Source of the DNA: Aquipseudomonas guryensis | GTDB taxonomy: Bacteria > Pseudomonadota > Gammaproteobacteria > Pseudomonadales > Pseudomonadaceae | NCBI RefSeq assembly: GCF_014164785.1 | Contig: NZ_JACJFN010000002.1 | Location: 186,001 to 250,000, forward strand | Direction: 5' to 3' | DNA length: 64,000 nt | Part shown: in pieces, positions 53,096-62,713 of the stretch | Position numbering within the stretch: the stretch's first letter is position 1 | Layout: the number at the start of each line of letters is the position of its first letter | Made by a program: the position numbers and the translations under genes | Notes under the pieces: model-generated | What the model saw: the letters and a program-made list of their open reading frames with translations, nothing else | Databases searched by the model: none | Told to the model about the DNA's origin: nothing

Positions 53096-55240
53096 ATGCT
53101 CAGTCCCGAACTCAAGTCCCAGATCCAGGGCGCCTACAGCCGTTTCCTCGAAGCCAAGAGCCTCAAGCCGCGCTATGGCCAGCGTCTGATGATCGCCGAG
53201 ATCGCCAAGGTGCTGGGTGCGATCAAACACAACGACGAAGGTCAGCGTGATGGCGAGGCCGCCGTGGTAGCGGTGGAAGCGGGCACTGGTACCGGCAAGA
53301 CCGTGGCCTATGCCCTGGCCTCGATTCCCATCGCGAAGGCCGCCGGCAAGCGCCTGGTGATCGCCACCGCGACCGTGGCCCTGCAGGAACAGATCGTCCA
53401 TAAGGACCTGCCGGACCTGATGCGCAACAGCGGCCTCAACTTCAGCTTCGCCCTGGCCAAGGGCCGTGGCCGCTACCTGTGCCTGTCCAAGCTCGACATG
53501 TTGCTGCAGGAAGGCGAAGCCCAGGGCGCTACCGCGCAGATGTTCGCCGAAGAAGGTTTCCGCCTGGATGTCGACGAGAGCAGCCAGAAGCTGTTTACCG
53601 GGATGATCGAGAAACTCGCCGGCAATCGCTGGGACGGCGACCGCGACAGCTGGAGCGAGGAGCTCGACGATGCGGTGTGGGGCCGCCTGACCACCGACCA
53701 CAGTCAGTGCACCAACCGCCATTGCCCGAACTTCGGTCAGTGCGCCTTCTACAAGGCGCGCGAGGGCATGACCAAGGTCGACGTGATCGTCACCAACCAC
53801 GACATGGTGCTGGCCGACCTGGCTCTGGGCGGCGGCGCGGTGCTGCCCGACCCGCGTGAAACCCTTTACGTGTTCGACGAAGGCCACCACCTGCCGGACA
53901 AGGCCATCGGCCACTTTGCCCACTTCACCCGTCTGCGTAGCACCGCCGACTGGCTCGGCCAGGTGGAGAAGAACCTGACCAAGCTGCTGGCGCAGCACCC
54001 GCTGCCCGGTGATCTCGGCCGGCTGATCGAGAAAGTGCCGGAGATGGCAAGGGAGCTCAGGACGCAGCAGCAATTCATGTTCAGCGCCTGCGAGCAGCTG
54101 GCTGACTTCAAGGCCGGCGAGGACATGGAAGGCCGCGAGCGCCCGCGTCATCGCTTTATCGGCGGCCTGGTGCCGGAGCATCTGCGCGAGCTGGGCATCG
54201 AGCTGAAGAAAGGCTTCTCGCAGCTGACTGATGTGTTCACCCGCCTGACCGAACTGCTCAAGGAAGCCATGGACGGCGAGGGCGCCGTCGGCATCGCCAG
54301 CCATCAGGCCGAGGAGTGGTACCCGCTGTTTGGCAGCTTGCTGGCCCGTGCCCAGGGCAACTGGGAGTTATGGACCGCTTTCACCACCGAAGACCCGGAA
54401 GACAGCCCGCCCATGGCGCGCTGGCTGACCCTGGCCGAAAGCGGCGCGCTGTTCGATATCGAGGTCAATGCCAGTCCGATCCTCGCCGCCGAGACTCTGC
54501 GCCGCAACTTGTGGAACGTTGCGTACGGCGCCCTGGTGACCTCGGCCACGCTGACCGCGCTGAACAGTTTCGACCGCTTCCGCATGCGTGCCGGCCTGCC
54601 CAAGGCCGCTGTTACCGCCGTGGTGCCCAGCCCCTTCCTGCATGCCGATGCCGGTGTGCTCAAGGTGCCTGACCTCAAGGCCGACCCGCGCGATGCGGCG
54701 GCGCACACCGCAGCGATCATTCGCGACCTGGCCGACCTGGTGGCCGGCTCGCGCGGCACCCTGGTGCTGTTCTCCTCGCGCAAGCAGATGCAGGACGTGT
54801 TCGACGGGGTGGATCGCGAGTGGCGCAAGCGCGTGTTCATCCAGGGCAACCTGTCCAAGCAGGAGACCCTGAACAAGCACAAGGCGCGGGTCGACAGCGG
54901 CGAGGAGAGCGTGCTGTTCGGTCTGGCCAGCTTCGCCGAGGGCGTCGACCTGCCGGGTGCCTACTGCGAGCACGTGGTGATCGCCAAGATTCCCTTTGCC
55001 GTGCCGGATGACCCGGTGGAAGCGGCGCTGGCCGAGTGGATTGAGGCGCGCGGCGGCAACCCGTTCATGGAGATTGCCGTGCCGGACGCTTCGCTGAAAC
55101 TGGTGCAGGCCTGTGGCCGTCTGCTGCGTACCGAAGAAGACCGCGGCACCATCACCTTGCTAGATCGGCGCGTGGTGACCCAGCGCTACGGCAAGGCAAT
55201 CCTTAATGCACTGCCGCCGTTTCGTCGCGAAATCAGCTGA
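53096..55240 (+). CDS. dinG: DinG, ATP-dependent DNA helicase
   Basis: The 714-residue protein is a 5'-3' XPD-like helicase that unwinds D-loops and R-loops. Walker A is EAGTGTGKTVAYAL (about 61-74), the DEAH-like box is FDEGHH, and the iron-sulfur cluster cysteines are C129, C205, C210 and C216 (LCL then CTNRHCPNFGQC). Motif VI is QACGRLLRTEEDRG. Length equals that of E. coli DinG. Its TGA is also the start of repeat copy 3. Confidence 0.96.
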   Translation: MLSPELKSQIQGAYSRFLEAKSLKPRYGQRLMIAEIAKVLGAIKHNDEGQRDGEAAVVAVEAGTGTGKTVAYALASIPIAKAAGKRLVIATATVALQEQIVHKDLPDLMRNSGLNFSFALAKGRGRYLCLSKLDMLLQEGEAQGATAQMFAEEGFRLDVDESSQKLFTGMIEKLAGNRWDGDRDSWSEELDDAVWGRLTTDHSQCTNRHCPNFGQCAFYKAREGMTKVDVIVTNHDMVLADLALGGGAVLPDPRETLYVFDEGHHLPDKAIGHFAHFTRLRSTADWLGQVEKNLTKLLAQHPLPGDLGRLIEKVPEMARELRTQQQFMFSACEQLADFKAGEDMEGRERPRHRFIGGLVPEHLRELGIELKKGFSQLTDVFTRLTELLKEAMDGEGAVGIASHQAEEWYPLFGSLLARAQGNWELWTAFTTEDPEDSPPMARWLTLAESGALFDIEVNASPILAAETLRRNLWNVAYGALVTSATLTALNSFDRFRMRAGLPKAAVTAVVPSPFLHADAGVLKVPDLKADPRDAAAHTAAIIRDLADLVAGSRGTLVLFSSRKQMQDVFDGVDREWRKRVFIQGNLSKQETLNKHKARVDSGEESVLFGLASFAEGVDLPGAYCEHVVIAKIPFAVPDDPVEAALAEWIEARGGNPFMEIAVPDASLKLVQACGRLLRTEEDRGTITLLDRRVVTQRYGKAILNALPPFRREIS

Positions 55241-55383
55241 GAGCCTGTCCACGATCTCTTGTCCGTCGGCCATGCTGCGTTGAAATTGGGCTCGGACTGC
55301 TCATTTACATTTCGTAAACTCCGCGTCCTCGCCCCATTTCGCCTTGCCTGGCTCTAGTCCAAAAGATCGTGAGCAGGCTCTAA
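55238..55383. repeat. 146-bp dispersed repeat, copy 3
   Basis: More divergent than copies 1 and 2 but the same length and landmarks: TGAGAGCCTGTCCACGATCT, GCTCATTTACATTTCGTAAAC, TTGCCTGGCTCTAG and AAAAGATCGTGAGCAGGCTC. It again begins at the stop codon of the preceding gene. Confidence 0.88.
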
Positions 55384-55415
55384 GGCAACTCATCCACCGC
55401 CAAGGAGATGGCTGT

Positions 55416-56252
55416 ATGCCCCAGACTTCCCGTTCCATCCTGATCACCGGCTGCTCGACCGGTATTGGCTACGCCACGGCCGTGGCCTGCCGGGCTGCGG
55501 GCTGGCAGGTGTTCGCCTCGGCGCGCCAGGCCGAGGACGTGGCGCAGTTGCAGCGTGAAGGTTTCCACGCCCTGCTGCTCGATCTCAACGAGCCTGCCAG
55601 CATCCATCAGGCGCTGGCCCAGGTGCTGGAGCAGACTGGTGGTACGCTCGATGCGCTGTTCAATAACGGTGGCTACGGCCAGCCCGGTGCCATCGAGGAT
55701 CTGCCGCGCGCGGCCTGGCGCGAACAGTTCGAGACCAATGTATTCGGCCCCGCCGAGCTGACTGCCGCCGTGTTGCCGGTCATGCGTCGCCAGGGCCACG
55801 GCCGCATCCTGTTCAATAGCTCGGTGCTCGGCTATGCCGCGCTGCCGCTGCGTGGCGCCTACAACGCCTCCAAGTTCGCCCTCGAGGGCCTGGTCGATAC
55901 CCTGCGTCTGGAACTGAGCGGCAGCGGCATCGAGGCGGTGCTGATCGAGCCGGGGCCGATCATTGCGCGCTTCCGTGCAAACAGCCTGCTGGCCCTGCGC
56001 AAGCATGTCGACACCAGTCGCGGCGCCCATGCGGCAGTCTATGCACAGATGGAGAAACGCCTGGCCAAGGAGGGTGCTGCGGTGAAGTACACCCTGCCGG
56101 CCGAAGCGGTGGCCGAGGTGGTACTGCACGCCTTGCACAGCCGCGTGCCGCGTACCCGCTACCCGGTGACGGTGCCGGCCAAGTTGTTCCGTGTGCTCAA
56201 CCGCCTGCTGCCGGATCGCTGGCTCGATCGTATGAAGCGCACCACGGTCTAG
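55416..56252 (+). CDS. Short-chain dehydrogenase/reductase
   Basis: The 278-residue SDR has the cofactor loop TGCSTGIGYATA (about 11-22), FNNGGYGQPGAIED near 87, and the catalytic YNASK near 152. The substrate is unknown. AAGGAG lies upstream of ATG 55416. It is close to but separate from the glycosyltransferase gene that follows by about 100 nt. Confidence 0.85.
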   Translation: MPQTSRSILITGCSTGIGYATAVACRAAGWQVFASARQAEDVAQLQREGFHALLLDLNEPASIHQALAQVLEQTGGTLDALFNNGGYGQPGAIEDLPRAAWREQFETNVFGPAELTAAVLPVMRRQGHGRILFNSSVLGYAALPLRGAYNASKFALEGLVDTLRLELSGSGIEAVLIEPGPIIARFRANSLLALRKHVDTSRGAHAAVYAQMEKRLAKEGAAVKYTLPAEAVAEVVLHALHSRVPRTRYPVTVPAKLFRVLNRLLPDRWLDRMKRTTV

Positions 56253-56354
56253 CTGCTCCGGGCGTGATCTGCTGCAAGTCGGTGCTTGCCTAGGGCTGCT
56301 ACGCTGGCCGCGACAAAATGATCTATTGGCTGCGCTGGCAGCCCGGGAGCACGG

Positions 56355-57377
56355 ATGACCCTGCACGATCTGGCCGCACGCACGGCCCTGGTACTGGAAA
56401 CCAACAACCTGCGCGGCGGCGCCGACCTGCAACGGGTGGCTGGCAGTCTCGCTCGCCTGTTCGAACACCTGAAAGGACAGAGCCTGCCGCTGACGCAGCT
56501 GGCCCAGGTGATAGTGACCCATGACGGCTTGCCGGAGGTTGTGTGCAAGGACCTGGCTCAGGTGGCCGGTCTGTCGCTGCGGTTCGTCCTGATCGACGCG
56601 CAGACCGGCTACTACGCGGCGAAGAACCTCGGCTTTGCCGCCGTGCAGGCCGAGCGCTGCGATCACGTAGTTTTCGCCGACGCCGACTGCATTCCGGCAG
56701 CTGATTGGCTGGCGCAACTGCTCCAGCCTTTGTGCGCCGAGAAGCCGCCAGCCGTGGTGGCCGGGCGTACCAGTTACAGCAGCAGCCTGGCCGGCACGGC
56801 GCTGACCACCATCGACTTCATGTATTTCCCCAGCCCGCTGGCCGCCGGTGCCACGCGTAACTTCTACGCCAACAACGTGGTGTTTCGCCGCGAGGTATTT
56901 GCCGAGCATGCCTACCAGGCCCTGGAAGGGGTGTATCGCGCCCATTGCCAGGTACTCGGCCTCAACCTGCAGGCCGCCGGTATCGCCCTGCACTATGCTG
57001 CGGCGGCGCATACCGAACACCGCCTGCCGGATACCCGGGGCGAAGCGCTCAAGCTGCGCTGGATGCGTGGTCAGGACTCGGTCGGCCTGACCCCCTATCT
57101 GCTGTGCGCCTATCTGCCGCAACGCCTGCAGTGGCTGGCCCACAGCGGCCCGCTGGCGCCCCTGGGCATCCTTTTGGCGCGTCTGTACTTCAGCCAGCGT
57201 GCGCTCAATCACCAGGACCTGCCGCCGTTGCGTGGCCTGCGTGGGCTGGCCGCGCGGGGCCTGATCCTGGCGTTCTCGCTGGTCGACATGGCGGGCGCAT
57301 TGGCACGTGGTATCGGCATCAACACCCTGGGACGCGCGGCGGCGGATGCCCAGGCGCTGTCCTACCATCGGGCCTGA
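56355..57377 (+). CDS. Family 2 glycosyltransferase
   Basis: The 340-residue protein looks like a GT-A glycosyltransferase of family 2: the nucleotide site VVFADADCIPAADW (near 96) provides the acidic metal-binding residues. NFYANNVVFRREVFAE is near 170 and a C-terminal hydrophobic region may attach it to the membrane. Donor and acceptor are unknown. It starts a run of five plus-strand genes to 62610. Confidence 0.75.
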   Translation: MTLHDLAARTALVLETNNLRGGADLQRVAGSLARLFEHLKGQSLPLTQLAQVIVTHDGLPEVVCKDLAQVAGLSLRFVLIDAQTGYYAAKNLGFAAVQAERCDHVVFADADCIPAADWLAQLLQPLCAEKPPAVVAGRTSYSSSLAGTALTTIDFMYFPSPLAAGATRNFYANNVVFRREVFAEHAYQALEGVYRAHCQVLGLNLQAAGIALHYAAAAHTEHRLPDTRGEALKLRWMRGQDSVGLTPYLLCAYLPQRLQWLAHSGPLAPLGILLARLYFSQRALNHQDLPPLRGLRGLAARGLILAFSLVDMAGALARGIGINTLGRAAADAQALSYHRA

Positions 57378-57405
57378 GCGCCCTTGGCTAACGGAAGGGA
57401 TTACC

Positions 57406-58413
57406 GTGAATAGATCGTTTAACCATCGCTTGGCTTTCTCCCGCTTGACCATGCTGCTGGCTCTGAGCCTGGGCAGTGGCATCACGCTGGCCGAGGAATT
57501 CAAGGGTCGTGGCGTGTTCCAGTTTGCTAGCGCCAGTGGTTGTCCCCTGGCCACGGCGGAGACACCGCTGAGCGAGTGCAATCGCATCGCTCTCGACGAT
57601 ACCTATAGCCGTGCGCAGCTGGACAGCGCCAGCAAGACCCTGGTGTTGCACAACAACCAGGATTACGCCGATGAGACGGTCATCGGCGATGTCCTGCTGC
57701 ATGGCCGGGCGCAGGCCGAGAATGGCCAGCAGGTGCCGGTCAGCCTGCATCTGCTGATCAGCAAGGACGGCCAGGAGTGGAGCACCAGCCTGCACGCCCA
57801 CGCACCGGTGATGGGGGATCTGAGCGAGGTGCAGGTCGATCTCTATCAGGTGCAGGCCGACGTGGCGGGCAAGCGGCAGTCTCTGCTGCAACCGGATCAC
57901 GCCCTGCAAGTGCTCACCTCGCCGTCGACCGCGGCGCGGATGGCCAAGCAGTTCGTCCAGGTGCGTGACAACCGGGTCGAGGCGGCCAAGGCCGAGTATG
58001 CCGACATCACCATTGCCCTGGGCCTGGGCAAGGCCTCACTGCCGGCTCTGCGTGCCAGCCTGCATGTGCCGGGCGGGCATGCTGATCTGGCCAAGACCCT
58101 GCACAGCGGTAGCTGGAGTCTGGAGCTGCAGGCCCTGCGCAGCCGCCTGCCGCTGTCGGTGATCCAGCGTGATCTGTTTCTTTTCGGCATGGAGCAGGTC
58201 GAACTGCTGCAGCCACTGCAGTCCGAGGGCTTCGCCAAGCACGAAAAACTCTTGCTCGGTGCGCGCGATGGCAAGGGTTACCTGAGCTATCGCGGCCAGC
58301 AGATCGATTACCCGCAGGCCGGCGTGGCCGCCCAGGCATTCCTCCAGGACAGCTTCATCGGCCTGGTGCTCAGTGGTCAGCAGCATGCTGCGGCGCCGGT
58401 TACCGCCCCATGA
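57406..58413 (+). CDS. Exported protein of unknown function
   Basis: The 335-residue protein starts with GTG and a signal peptide (MNRSFNHRLAFSRLTMLLAL, cut near TLAEE). The mature part contains paired cysteines (SGCPLATAETPLSECN), then a beta-rich domain and several acidic patches. AACGGAAGGGATTACC precedes the start. It overlaps the ferritin-like gene by ATGA. I do not recognise the family. Confidence 0.6.
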   Translation: MNRSFNHRLAFSRLTMLLALSLGSGITLAEEFKGRGVFQFASASGCPLATAETPLSECNRIALDDTYSRAQLDSASKTLVLHNNQDYADETVIGDVLLHGRAQAENGQQVPVSLHLLISKDGQEWSTSLHAHAPVMGDLSEVQVDLYQVQADVAGKRQSLLQPDHALQVLTSPSTAARMAKQFVQVRDNRVEAAKAEYADITIALGLGKASLPALRASLHVPGGHADLAKTLHSGSWSLELQALRSRLPLSVIQRDLFLFGMEQVELLQPLQSEGFAKHEKLLLGARDGKGYLSYRGQQIDYPQAGVAAQAFLQDSFIGLVLSGQQHAAAPVTAP

Positions 58414-59132
58414 GTGCTGCGCAACTGACGCTGTTTGCCGCGCCGCCGTTGCGCGGCTGGCCACGCCTGCAAGCCTTTCTGGTCGATCGCATCAAACGCG
58501 CCGCCTTGCGCCAACTGCATGCCAGTCGTGCCGGCGAGCTGCTGTTGCTGCGCATCTACCTGATTGGTGAAGAGGCGACCGAGCAGACCCTGCAGCATGA
58601 AATGCTGGCGAATTCGCCCGCCTGGCTGGAACGCCAGGTGCAGCAGCACCTGCGCGAAGAACAGGAGCACAGTGCGCTGTTCGTCGCCGCCATGCTTGAG
58701 CGTGGCATGCAGCCGCCCAGCGAGTTGCGACCGGATCGCTTGAGTCAGGCGAAGATCCGCCGCTGGCAGCGCATTGCCCGTCGCCATGCCCCGCATTTCC
58801 AGCAAGGCCTGCTGGTGCCGGCCTATGCCATCGGCCTGTGTGCCGAACAGATGGCCGAGCGGGTGCTGAGTCGCCATTGCGCAGTGCTGCCCGCCGAACA
58901 TCCCATGCAGGGTCTGCTCGGCCGCGTGCTCAGCGATGAGCGCAGGCATGTGCGCATGTGCATGCGTACCCTCGGTCTGAGCGTGGCCGAGCATGAGCAG
59001 CCGCGCCTGCAACAGTTGCTGGCCGAGGCCCGTGCGGTGGACCGTGCCTGGGGCGTCAGCGGTGCCGTGGGCATGTACCTGGCTGGAATCGCCCTGCGCT
59101 TGCGGGCTGGCGGGTGGCGACGGAGCCACTGA
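58410..59132 (+). CDS. Ferritin-like di-iron protein
   Basis: The 240-residue helical protein carries two ExxH-type motifs, REEQEHSALF (near 87) and SDERRHVRM (near 175), with acidic residues LIGEEATEQTLQHE near 51. That spacing is typical of di-iron carboxylate ferritin-like proteins, including oxygenases and hydroxylases. It is encoded between two glycosyltransferases, so it may modify a lipid or sugar. It overlaps both neighbours by 1-4 nt. Confidence 0.7.
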   Translation: MSAAQLTLFAAPPLRGWPRLQAFLVDRIKRAALRQLHASRAGELLLLRIYLIGEEATEQTLQHEMLANSPAWLERQVQQHLREEQEHSALFVAAMLERGMQPPSELRPDRLSQAKIRRWQRIARRHAPHFQQGLLVPAYAIGLCAEQMAERVLSRHCAVLPAEHPMQGLLGRVLSDERRHVRMCMRTLGLSVAEHEQPRLQQLLAEARAVDRAWGVSGAVGMYLAGIALRLRAGGWRRSH

Positions 59133-60256
59133 TGACTGCGCGGATTCTCTACCTGGCCACCGCCGATGCCCGTGGCCACCTGATGCGTGCGCAACTGCTT
59201 ACCCATGCTTTGCGCGCGAAGGGCGCCGACGTGACCGTGTTGACCACCTCCGACGAGGGTGTGACCTTCCTTGCCGAGTTCGGTATCGCGGCCGAGGTAC
59301 TGTCGCGGCACTACGCCGTGCAGTTCGACGACCAGCAGAACATGCAGCGTGGGGCGACCGACCGTACCGTGGCCCGCTACCTGTTTGATCCACGCCACAT
59401 GCTGCGCGATATCTGGCGGTTGCACCGCTACCTGGCCAGGGTCGACCTGCTGGTCAACGACTCCTTCCATCCGGCGCTGCTGGTGATGGGCTGCCTGCCT
59501 GGCTGGCGGCGCAAGATTGTCCACGTGTATGGCGCCAGCCTGCGCCAGGCGCTACAGAGCAACTTCCACGGGCGCCTGCCCGCCTGGCTGGCGCGCGCCT
59601 TTGCCGCGGCCATCGCCTTCGAGCTGGGACGTGCGCGGGCCCGTCTGCAGCATGACTTCGCCTACCTCGAAGCCAGTGAGACTGCGCCCGGCAGCTTCAG
59701 CCTGCCGACGCCGGTGGCCCTGGCCGAACGTCCGGCAGGCTTGCCGGAGTCCTGCGTGGCGCTCTACCTCAATCCGCACTTCCGCGATCCAGCACTGGCC
59801 GCTGGCCTGGAACAGGGTCTGGCGCAGGCGGGCCTGGCCAGTTTGCGGGTAGGTGAGGGCTATGCCGGGCGTGCCGGCTGGCAAGCCCGCGATCCGCGCT
59901 GGATCGATGCGGCGGCGCACAGCGCGCTGATCATCTCGGCACCGGGCATGGCCGCGCTGTCGGTGGCGCAGGTCTATCGGCGGCCGATCCTGCTGCTGGT
60001 CAGCGATCAGCCGGAGCAACTGAGCAATGCCCGGCGTGCCGCCGAACTCGGGCTGCGCCACGAGGTAGTGGTCTGGCGGGGCGATGTAGCGCATTTCGCC
60101 GAGCAACTGGCCGCGGCTAGCCAGCGCCTGACGGCGGCCAGTAGCGGCGAAGCGCCAGGTGCGGGGCGAGTGCATGCCCAGCGCCGCCTGAATGCCTGGG
60201 TCGATTGCCTGCTGGGGTTGTCCGGCATCAATGAAACGGGCCGGGTAGAGCGCTAG
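59132..60256 (+). CDS. GT-B glycosyltransferase (MurG/MGT-like)
   Basis: The 374-residue protein starts ILYLATADARGHLMRAQLLTHALRAKGADV, the glycine/histidine-rich N-terminus of GT-B enzymes such as MurG. A C-terminal SAPGMAALSVAQVYRRPILLL fits the donor-binding half. Substrates are unknown. ATG 59132 overlaps the ferritin-like stop by one base, so it is probably coupled. Confidence 0.72.
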   Translation: MTARILYLATADARGHLMRAQLLTHALRAKGADVTVLTTSDEGVTFLAEFGIAAEVLSRHYAVQFDDQQNMQRGATDRTVARYLFDPRHMLRDIWRLHRYLARVDLLVNDSFHPALLVMGCLPGWRRKIVHVYGASLRQALQSNFHGRLPAWLARAFAAAIAFELGRARARLQHDFAYLEASETAPGSFSLPTPVALAERPAGLPESCVALYLNPHFRDPALAAGLEQGLAQAGLASLRVGEGYAGRAGWQARDPRWIDAAAHSALIISAPGMAALSVAQVYRRPILLLVSDQPEQLSNARRAAELGLRHEVVVWRGDVAHFAEQLAAASQRLTAASSGEAPGAGRVHAQRRLNAWVDCLLGLSGINETGRVER

Positions 60257-60330
60257 TCGGAATAAACTCGGACTGGCATCAGCGGGCCGACCTGTTGTCT
60301 ACTGGCACGTCGTCCCGGAGTGCCCGTCAC

Positions 60331-62610
60331 ATGATTCGCCGCTCGTTGCCTGTCGCTTTTGCCCTGTTGCTGACTACCCCGCTGTTTGCTGCGCCTGCGC
60401 AGCCACAGACCCTGTTCAACTTTGTCCGTCCGCTGGATGCGGTGCAGGTCGCTACCGAGCAGGCCAGCTTGCCGCAGCTGACGGCCGAGCCCACTGCGGA
60501 CGGTGAGGTGTTGCGCCGCGTGGTGTTCAACGCCGCCGAGCGACCGACTCTCACGCTGACGCCGCAGAGTGGTGATTGGGACTGGTCGCAGACCGAGGCC
60601 ATGAGCCTGCGCATCCAGAATGCGATGGACTGGGCGATCACCCTCGACGTCAGCATCACCAGCCGCGACGGTAAATCGCTCACCAGCCGTATCGCCTTAC
60701 CCGCTGGCCCTGCGCAAACCCTGCTGGTGCCGCTGGCTGCCACGTCGCCGCTGGCCCAGGGCATGCGTGCCGGCCCGCCGATGCCGATCACCGTCGCCGG
60801 CCAGCGGGTTTTGCTGGCAGAAACCGTGGTCGGTGAGTTGAGTACGGCGCAGGTCAGCTCGGTCAGTCTGTCACTGGCTAATCCGGATTCGCCGCAGAGC
60901 ATCCTGCTGGGCCGTTTCGGGGTGCAGCCGCTGGCTGCTGTGCAGCAGGCCGCCTACAGCGGCATCATTGATGCCTGGGGCCAGTACAACCGTGGCCAGT
61001 GGCCGGAAAAGGTCAGCAGTGACCAGCAATTGCGTGACGCGGCCGTGCGCGAGCAGGCGCAACTGAAGACCTGGCTGCAACCGAAAACCGAACAGGATAT
61101 CTACGGCGGCTGGCTGAACGGCCCGCGCTTCGAGGCCAAGGGCTTCTTCCGCACCGAGAAGCAGGGTGAGCGCTGGTATCTGGTGACTCCAGAAGGGCAT
61201 CCGTTCTATTCCCTCGGGGTCAATGCGGTCAGTGCCTGGCAGAGCCGTACCTATGTCGAGGGTCGCGAAGGCATGTTCAGTGCCCTGCCCAAGGAGGGCG
61301 AAGAGCTGGCCATCTATTACGGCAAGAGCAACAGCCGCAGCGCCACCGGCGCCAATCGCGGTCGCGCGTTTGACCAGGGGCGCTGGTTCGATTTCTACCG
61401 GGCCAACCTGCAGCGCAGCTATGCGCAGCCTTGCCCGGCCGTTGTCCCGCCGTTGGCGGCTTCGCCAGCGCCGGTCGAGCAGGACGTTACGCCGTGCCCG
61501 CCACCCGGTCTGGATGCTGCCCGCTGGACCGCTCACAGCCTCGATCGTCTGCAGGCCTGGGGTTTCAACACCCTGGGCAACTGGAGCGACGATACCCTCG
61601 GCGCCGCCAAGCGCATGCCCTACACCGTGCCCCTGTCGATTTCCGGTGATTACGCCACCATCAGCACCGGCCTGGACTGGTGGGGTGGCATGCCCGATCC
61701 CTTCGATCCGCGCTTCGCCATGGCTGCCGAACGGGCCATTGCCATTGCCAGTCGTGATCGCCGCGATGATCCCTGGCTGCTCGGTTTCTTCGCCGACAAC
61801 GAACTGGCCTGGGCCGCACCGGGCGCTGAGCCCAAGGCCCGTTATGCGCTGGCCTACAGCACCCTGCGCCTGACCACCGATGTGCCAGCCAAACGGGCGT
61901 TCCTCAAGCAGCTGCGTGACAAGTATCGCAACCACAACGGCCTGTCCAAGGCCTGGGGCATCCAGCTGGGCGCTTGGGAGCTGATGGAAGACCCGGGTTT
62001 CGAAGCGCCGATGCCGAGCGCGGAACACCCACAGATCGAGGTCGATCTGCAGAACTTCCAGCGCCTGCTGGCCGATACCTACTTCAAGACCATCGCCGAC
62101 TCGCTGAAGTGGCACGCGCCCAATCACCTGCTGCTCGGTGGCCGTTTTGCCATCACCACGCCCGAAGCGATTGCCGCCTGCGCGCAGTACTGCGATGTGG
62201 TCAGCTTCAACTTCTACACCCGCGAGCCGCAGCATGGTTATGACTTCGCGGTGCTGCGCGCGCTGGACAAGCCTTTGCTGATCAGCGAATTCCATTTCGG
62301 CTCGCGTGATCGCGGGCCGTTCTGGGGTGGGGTCAGCGAGGTGTACAAGGAAGAGGAACGTGGCCCGGCTTACGCCCACTTCCTCGACAAGGCTCTGCAA
62401 GAGCCGAGCATTGTCGGTGTGCACTGGTTCCAGTACCTCGACCAACCGGCCAGCGGTCGCCTGCTCGATGGCGAGAATGGCCACCTTGGCCTGCTCGGCA
62501 TCACCGATCGGCCCTGGCAGGGCTTTGTCGAGGCGGTGCGCAAGGTCAATCTGCAGGTGCCAGGCAAGGTGCTGAAGTCGACCCAGCAGCCGGCGGCAAC
62601 GCAACCCTGA
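60331..62610 (+). CDS. Exported glycoside hydrolase, clan GH-A (agarase/galactosidase-like)
   Basis: The 759-residue protein has a signal peptide (about 1-22), an N-terminal beta-sandwich-like region, and a C-terminal TIM barrel. Two candidate catalytic glutamates are in FFADNELAWA and LLISEFHFGSRD, as in GH42/GH50-like enzymes annotated as beta-agarases or beta-galactosidases. The substrate is unknown. The ATG at 60331 is chosen at the signal peptide. Confidence 0.75.
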   Translation: MIRRSLPVAFALLLTTPLFAAPAQPQTLFNFVRPLDAVQVATEQASLPQLTAEPTADGEVLRRVVFNAAERPTLTLTPQSGDWDWSQTEAMSLRIQNAMDWAITLDVSITSRDGKSLTSRIALPAGPAQTLLVPLAATSPLAQGMRAGPPMPITVAGQRVLLAETVVGELSTAQVSSVSLSLANPDSPQSILLGRFGVQPLAAVQQAAYSGIIDAWGQYNRGQWPEKVSSDQQLRDAAVREQAQLKTWLQPKTEQDIYGGWLNGPRFEAKGFFRTEKQGERWYLVTPEGHPFYSLGVNAVSAWQSRTYVEGREGMFSALPKEGEELAIYYGKSNSRSATGANRGRAFDQGRWFDFYRANLQRSYAQPCPAVVPPLAASPAPVEQDVTPCPPPGLDAARWTAHSLDRLQAWGFNTLGNWSDDTLGAAKRMPYTVPLSISGDYATISTGLDWWGGMPDPFDPRFAMAAERAIAIASRDRRDDPWLLGFFADNELAWAAPGAEPKARYALAYSTLRLTTDVPAKRAFLKQLRDKYRNHNGLSKAWGIQLGAWELMEDPGFEAPMPSAEHPQIEVDLQNFQRLLADTYFKTIADSLKWHAPNHLLLGGRFAITTPEAIAACAQYCDVVSFNFYTREPQHGYDFAVLRALDKPLLISEFHFGSRDRGPFWGGVSEVYKEEERGPAYAHFLDKALQEPSIVGVHWFQYLDQPASGRLLDGENGHLGLLGITDRPWQGFVEAVRKVNLQVPGKVLKSTQQPAATQP

Positions 62611-62713
62611 GCTGCACCGTTGGTCTAACAGTCAGTCTTGGGCAAATAGCCAGGATTCACAGGAGCGCCTGGTACTGGAACAATGCCGGCCAGGTTGACC
62701 GAGGAGTATCAGG

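Noticed and set aside
55380..57587. A 735-codon minus-strand frame opposite the SDR and glycosyltransferase genes
   Set aside because: Composition is typical of an antisense shadow (His, Gln and Arg rich), and the plus-strand genes have clear family motifs.
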